Assembly: GCA_017479035.1 (NCBI GenBank)
Contig: JAFVCR010000028.1
Location: forward strand, 1-8,108
Direction: 5' to 3'
Length of the DNA: 8,108 nucleotides
From: Kiritimatiellia bacterium
GTDB taxonomy: Bacteria; Verrucomicrobiota; Kiritimatiellia; RFP12; UBA1067
Positions within the stretch are counted from its first letter, which is position 1, and each line of letters starts with the position of its first letter. Made by a program: the position numbers and the translations under genes. The notes under the pieces were generated by a model. That model had not been told where the DNA came from. It did no database searches and saw nothing but the letters and a program-made list of their open reading frames with translations. This document shows, piece by piece, positions 5,329-8,108 of this stretch.

Positions 5329-7437
5329 TTACTTGCGCTGGTCGAGTTCCTTCATCGCTTCGCGGCGGGAGAGTTTGATGCGCCCGCGTTGCTCGTCGAT
5401 GCCGATGCACTTCACCATCATCTTGTCGCCAACTTTGCACACCGCCTCGACGGACGGGATGCGCTTGTCGGAGAGTTCCGAGATGTGGCAGAGCCCTTCC
5501 TTGCCGGGCATGATTTCCACGAACGCGCCGAACTCCTTGATACCGGTGACGGTGCCTTCGTAGATCTTGCCAACTTCGGCTTCGGCCGTGATGGCGTTGA
5601 CTGCGCGGATTGCCGCCTGCATGGACTCCTGCGAAACCGCAAAGATGGAGACAGTGCCGTCGTCCTCGATGTCGATCTGCGCGCCGGTAGTTTCGACGAT
5701 TTCGCGGATGTGCGCACCGCCGGGGCCGATGAGAGCGCCGATCTTATCCACAGGAATAACGATCGTTTCGATACGCGGCGCGTAGGGATTGAGCTCCGGA
5801 CGCGGCGCGGGAATGACCGACTCCATGAAGTCGATTATCTTGAGCCGTGCGTCGTGAGCCGCCTTGATTGCGCCTTCCACGAGATCCCACGTCAAGCCGC
5901 GCAGTTTGAGGTCAACCTGGAAGCCGGTGATGCCCTTGCGAGTGCCGCCGACTTTGAAGTCCATGTCGCCGCAATGGTCTTCAGCGCCGAGAATATCGGT
6001 CACGAGAACCTTCTGCGACTGGTCGTCGTTGGTGAAAAGGCCGATGGAAATGCCCGCTACCGTGCGCTTGATCGGCACGCCTGCATCCATCAGCGCAAGG
6101 CATCCGTTGCAAATCGATGCCATAGAGGAGGAACCGTTCGAGCCCATGATTTCCGAAACTACTCGAATCGAATACGGAAAATCGTCCGGCAACACTTCCG
6201 CAAGCGAACGCTCCGCAAGAGCACCGTGGCCTATTTCGCGGCGGCCCGTGGAGCCGAGGCGACCCACTTCGCCAGTGCAGTAAGGCGGGAAGTTGTAGTG
6301 CAGGAAGAACCGCGCTGAAGTCGCGCCGCCGGTGGCGGAGTCGAGTTCCTGCGCATCTTTCTTGGTGCCGAGCGTGACCGTTGCGAGCGACTGCGTTTCA
6401 CCGCGCGAGAACACCGCCGAACCGTGGACGCGGGGAAGGACGTTCACCTGCGCCGCGAGCGGGCGTATCTCGTGCTGGGCGCGGCCGTCTATGCGCAAGC
6501 CGCGTTCGAGGACGTTCTTGCGGACGGTTTCAATTTCAAGTGCGTCGAAAAGATGCACAAATCCGACCGCATCGATTTCCGGCCACTTCTCGCTGACTTT
6601 CGCAAGGAGGTCTGCCTTTATGGCATCGACCTTGCTCTGGCGTTCAAGCTTGCCCTTGATGAGGAGCGCTTCGGCAAGGGCGGCACCACCTTCGGCACGG
6701 ATGAAGTCCATCTTGTCTGCCGGCTGCGGAACGTCCTTGATGTCCTTGTCGGGCAAGCCGAGGGCGCGGCGCATTTCAATCTGGAGGTCGATGATCTTTT
6801 CAACCTCTTCGTGTGCGCGCTTGAGGGCGGCTACGAAGTCCTCGTCGGAGATTTCAGCAGCGGAGCCTTCCATCATGAGGAACTTGCCGCGCACGCCGGC
6901 GTAGAGGAGGTCGATGTCGCTCTTGGCCTTCTGCTCGTGGGTGGGGTTGATGATCCACTCTCCGGCGATGCGGCCGATGCGCACGCAGCCGATAGGCCCC
7001 ATGAAGGGGATTTCGGAGATGTGCAGCGCGGCGGATGCGGCGTTGACGGCGAGGAAGTCAGCCTCGCGCGTCCCGTCCGACTGGATAAGCATCGAGTTGA
7101 CCTGGACGTCGTTGTAGTAGCCGTCGGGGAAGAGCGGCCGGATGGTACGGTCGCACATGCGGGTGGTGAGGATTTCCTTGGAGGAAGGCCTTGCTTCGCG
7201 CTTGAAGAAGCCGCCGGGGAAGCGGCCCGCCGCGTAGAACTTCTCGCGGTATTCGCACTGCAGCGGGAAGAAGTCAATGCCTTCGCGCGGCGTGTTGGTA
7301 TTGGTGACGGCGGTGAAGACGGTCGTATCTCCATACGACACCGTCACCGCGCCGGCCGCCTGCCTTGCAAGGAGGCCTGTTTCGATAACGAGATCCTTCC
7401 CGCCTATCGAAACCTTGAATTGCTTGGTGTTTTCCAT
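5329..7437 (-). CDS. pnp: Polynucleotide phosphorylase (polyribonucleotide nucleotidyltransferase)
   Basis: Phosphorolytic 3'-to-5' exoribonuclease of RNA decay and the degradosome; the family forms trimeric cytoplasmic rings. At 702 residues it is full length. Domains in order are a first RNase PH-like domain (about 1-230, with GRFPGGFFKREARPSSKEIL and RTIRPLFPDGY), a helical linker, and a second RNase PH-like domain (about 310-545). The second domain carries FSRGETQ, the phosphate-site TGRREIGHG, SNGSSSMAS and the catalytic LGAEDHCGDMDFKV with Asp487, Asp493 and Lys495. A KH domain (GPGGAHIREI...IDIEDDG, about 555-615) and an S1 domain (GKIYEGTVTGIKEFGAFVEIMPGKEGLCHISEL, about 620-690) follow. 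The ATG is preceded by GGAGAG (7446-7441). It lies 11 bp after rpsO, so the two are surely co-transcribed. All catalytic residues are present. Confidence 0.99.
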   Translation of the reverse strand: MENTKQFKVSIGGKDLVIETGLLARQAAGAVTVSYGDTTVFTAVTNTNTPREGIDFFPLQCEYREKFYAAGRFPGGFFKREARPSSKEILTTRMCDRTIRPLFPDGYYNDVQVNSMLIQSDGTREADFLAVNAASAALHISEIPFMGPIGCVRIGRIAGEWIINPTHEQKAKSDIDLLYAGVRGKFLMMEGSAAEISDEDFVAALKRAHEEVEKIIDLQIEMRRALGLPDKDIKDVPQPADKMDFIRAEGGAALAEALLIKGKLERQSKVDAIKADLLAKVSEKWPEIDAVGFVHLFDALEIETVRKNVLERGLRIDGRAQHEIRPLAAQVNVLPRVHGSAVFSRGETQSLATVTLGTKKDAQELDSATGGATSARFFLHYNFPPYCTGEVGRLGSTGRREIGHGALAERSLAEVLPDDFPYSIRVVSEIMGSNGSSSMASICNGCLALMDAGVPIKRTVAGISIGLFTNDDQSQKVLVTDILGAEDHCGDMDFKVGGTRKGITGFQVDLKLRGLTWDLVEGAIKAAHDARLKIIDFMESVIPAPRPELNPYAPRIETIVIPVDKIGALIGPGGAHIREIVETTGAQIDIEDDGTVSIFAVSQESMQAAIRAVNAITAEAEVGKIYEGTVTGIKEFGAFVEIMPGKEGLCHISELSDKRIPSVEAVCKVGDKMMVKCIGIDEQRGRIKLSRREAMKELDQRK

Positions 7438-7448
7438 TGGCTCTCCGA

Positions 7449-7712
7449 TCAGCGGCGCAGGCCGAGCTTCGCTATGAGATCGCGATAAGCCTGCTCGTTC
7501 TCGCGCTTGAGATAGTTGAGGAGTTTGCGGCGGTTGTTGACCTTGCGCAGAAGGCCAAAACGCGAGGAATGATCCTTCTTGTTGGCCTTGAGGTGTTCGG
7601 TGAGGTGTTTGATTTCGCCGGTGAGAACCGCAATCTGAACTTCTGCGGAGCCGGTGTCGTTTGCATGGCGCTGGAATTCGTTGCGAATAGCGGCCTTGTC
7701 GATCTGTGCCAT
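7449..7712 (-). CDS. rpsO: 30S ribosomal protein S15
   Basis: Primary-binding small-subunit ribosomal protein that contacts the three-way junction of the 16S rRNA central domain and helps form an intersubunit bridge. The 87-residue length is standard (88-89 usual). Signature segments are DTGSAEVQIAVLTGEIKHLTEHLK (about 19-42), DHSSRFGLLRKVNNRRKLLNYLK (about 47-69, with the rRNA-contacting HSSR) and the C-terminal LIAKLGLRR. An AAGGA (7727-7723) lies about 10 bases before the ATG. It is the first gene of the rpsO-pnp operon with a strong promoter upstream. In E. coli S15 represses its own translation through its leader; whether that happens here is not shown. Confidence 0.99.
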   Translation of the reverse strand: MAQIDKAAIRNEFQRHANDTGSAEVQIAVLTGEIKHLTEHLKANKKDHSSRFGLLRKVNNRRKLLNYLKRENEQAYRDLIAKLGLRR

Positions 7713-7731
7713 TTCTGGTATTTCCTTTTTC

Positions 7732-7750
7732 CCCGCATGGCGGGCAGCCC
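7732..7750 (-). promoter_or_regulatory. Overlapping alternative hairpins in the rpsO leader
   Basis: Within the predicted ~68-nt leader of rpsO, CCCGC/GCGGG (7732-7736 with 7740-7744, 3-base loop) overlaps a second small palindrome, GGGCAGCCC (7742-7750). The two share bases, so they cannot both form. They lie 5 bases upstream of the Shine-Dalgarno region, where S15 autoregulatory RNA structures occur in other bacteria. Both stems are short, so this is a suggestion only. Confidence 0.28.
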
Positions 7751-7786
7751 GTATGAACCGCCTAAAACACCCGCAGGATTCCGCGA

Positions 7787-7815
7787 ATTATACCAAAACC
7801 GCGCAGAAATGTCAA
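7787..7815 (-). promoter_or_regulatory. Consensus sigma-70 promoter of rpsO-pnp
   Basis: On the minus strand a perfect TTGACA (-35, 7815-7810) and a perfect TATAAT (-10, 7792-7787) are separated by the optimal 17 bases. A TGG precedes the -10, adding an extended -10. The predicted start near 7780 gives a ~68-nt leader. Such strength fits a ribosomal-protein operon. Confidence 0.93.
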
Positions 7816-7829
7816 ATTACAACCGGAAA

Positions 7830-7960
7830 TGCAAAGAATTTCCACGCAATTCCCACCCTTATCCCGGTTTTTGGATGAGATGGTCGGCTCGCTCCGTCAT
7901 GGAGCATCGGCAAGGGCGCAGGTGCGGATGAATGGCAAGGGGTAGTAGTATATGCTACGT
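7830..7960. other. Non-coding stretch between the rpsO promoter and the palindromic element
   Basis: No open reading frame on either strand here has a ribosome-binding site or recognisable protein character. The only structure I can point to is a 5-bp hairpin, GCTCC/GGAGC with a 5-base loop (7891-7905). Together with the element that follows, this makes 7816-8108 a gene-free region. The gene bordering it on the right lies outside the window. Confidence 0.5.
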
Positions 7961-7965
7961 TCTGC

Positions 7966-7980
7966 CGCCCCTTCGGGGCT
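7966..7980. repeat. Short hairpin repeat, copy 1 (CGCCCCTTCGGGGCT)
   Basis: This 15-base unit recurs exactly at 8041-8055, 75 bp away. The similarity extends a few bases to the left, where TTCT precedes both copies. It folds as GCCCC-TTC-GGGGC, or with a stable UUCG tetraloop in RNA. A third, inverted and slightly changed version lies at 8068-8082. Confidence 0.75.
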
Positions 7981-8001
7981 ATATAAATCGGTTGTCCATG
8001 C

Positions 8002-8028
8002 CGGGGGTTCCGCTACGCTCCACCCCCG
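8002..8028. repeat. Alternative hairpin sharing the left arm of the large palindrome
   Basis: CGGGGGT (8002-8008) is complementary to ACCCCCG (8022-8028), giving a 7-bp stem with a 13-base loop. The same ACCCCCG is also the outer end of the long stem that pairs with 8095-8101, so the two folds compete for one arm. Confidence 0.5.
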
Positions 8029-8102
8029 TCTGTATTCTTGCGCCCCTTCGGGGCTTGCTGGATCCGTAGCCGCGAAGCGGCGTAAGAATACAGACGGGGG
8101 TG
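8021..8102. repeat. Composite palindromic intergenic element (two inverted ~35-nt modules)
   Basis: Bases 8021-8041 pair with 8082-8102 over 21 positions: 20 Watson-Crick pairs plus one G-T (8040/8083). Inside the stem are two small hairpins, GCCCC-TTC-GGGGC (8042-8054) and GCCGC-GAA-GCGGC (8069-8081), joined by a 14-base linker. Read from the outside, each half is the same module: ACCCCCGTCTGTATTCTT, two variable bases, then a small hairpin. The halves differ in the small hairpin by a matched C-to-G and G-to-C change that keeps the pairing. This resembles REP/BIME-type or other mobile palindromic repeats. No transposase is in view, and the element may continue past the window edge. Confidence 0.8.
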
Positions 8103-8108
8103 AAGCAC

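Noticed and set aside
5158..7488. Long plus-strand open frames opposite pnp (5158-6318, 6332-6904, 6424-7488)
   Set aside because: They are antisense shadows produced by the GC-rich codon bias of pnp. The minus strand encodes a complete, motif-perfect PNPase, while these translations have no recognisable domain.
7966..8102. CRISPR array or insertion-sequence end
   Set aside because: The repeats are too few, mixed in orientation and separated by unequal spacers. No transposase frame is present in the visible sequence.

Overview
The window is ordinary bacterial chromosome, moderately GC-rich and densely coding, with two gene blocks pointing towards each other. Gene content, the style of the secreted SUMF1-like protein and the GC-rich palindromic intergenic repeat suggest a PVC-group bacterium, perhaps a gut or anaerobic Kiritimatiellota/Verrucomicrobiota member. 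That assignment comes from remembered protein style, not from a search, and is tentative.

Left block (+ strand, 1-3763): argH (argininosuccinate lyase), then an ExbB/TolQ-type proton-channel protein, an ExbD/TolR-type partner (ATGA overlap with exbB), and after an 88-bp gap a NifS-type cysteine desulfurase. Spacing suggests one transcription unit, although its functions differ: arginine synthesis, envelope energy coupling and sulfur mobilisation for Fe-S clusters. Its promoter lies outside the window. A 10-bp perfect hairpin follows nifS in the convergent intergenic region.

Right block (- strand, 7712 down to 3913): rpsO (ribosomal protein S15) and pnp (polynucleotide phosphorylase) form the classic rpsO-pnp pair, separated by only 11 bp. 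They are driven by an almost textbook sigma-70 promoter (TTGACA-17-TATAAT with an extended -10) and closed by a strong intrinsic terminator. About 20 bp beyond the terminator tail, a second sigma-70-like promoter with an adjoining 12-bp palindrome is predicted to start a ~270-nt, hairpin-rich leader for a secreted protein. That protein ends in a degenerate formylglycine-generating-enzyme (SUMF1) fold.

The right end (about 7830-8108) holds no gene. It carries a composite palindromic element: two inverted copies of a ~35-nt module form a 21-bp outer stem enclosing two small hairpins. The two hairpins differ by a compensatory base-pair swap, which is internal evidence that structure is conserved. 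A third copy of the small hairpin lies 75 bp upstream. I see no defence system, CRISPR array, tRNA, rRNA or complete insertion sequence. The best leads are the structured leader with its SUMF1-like gene, and the right-end palindromic element.
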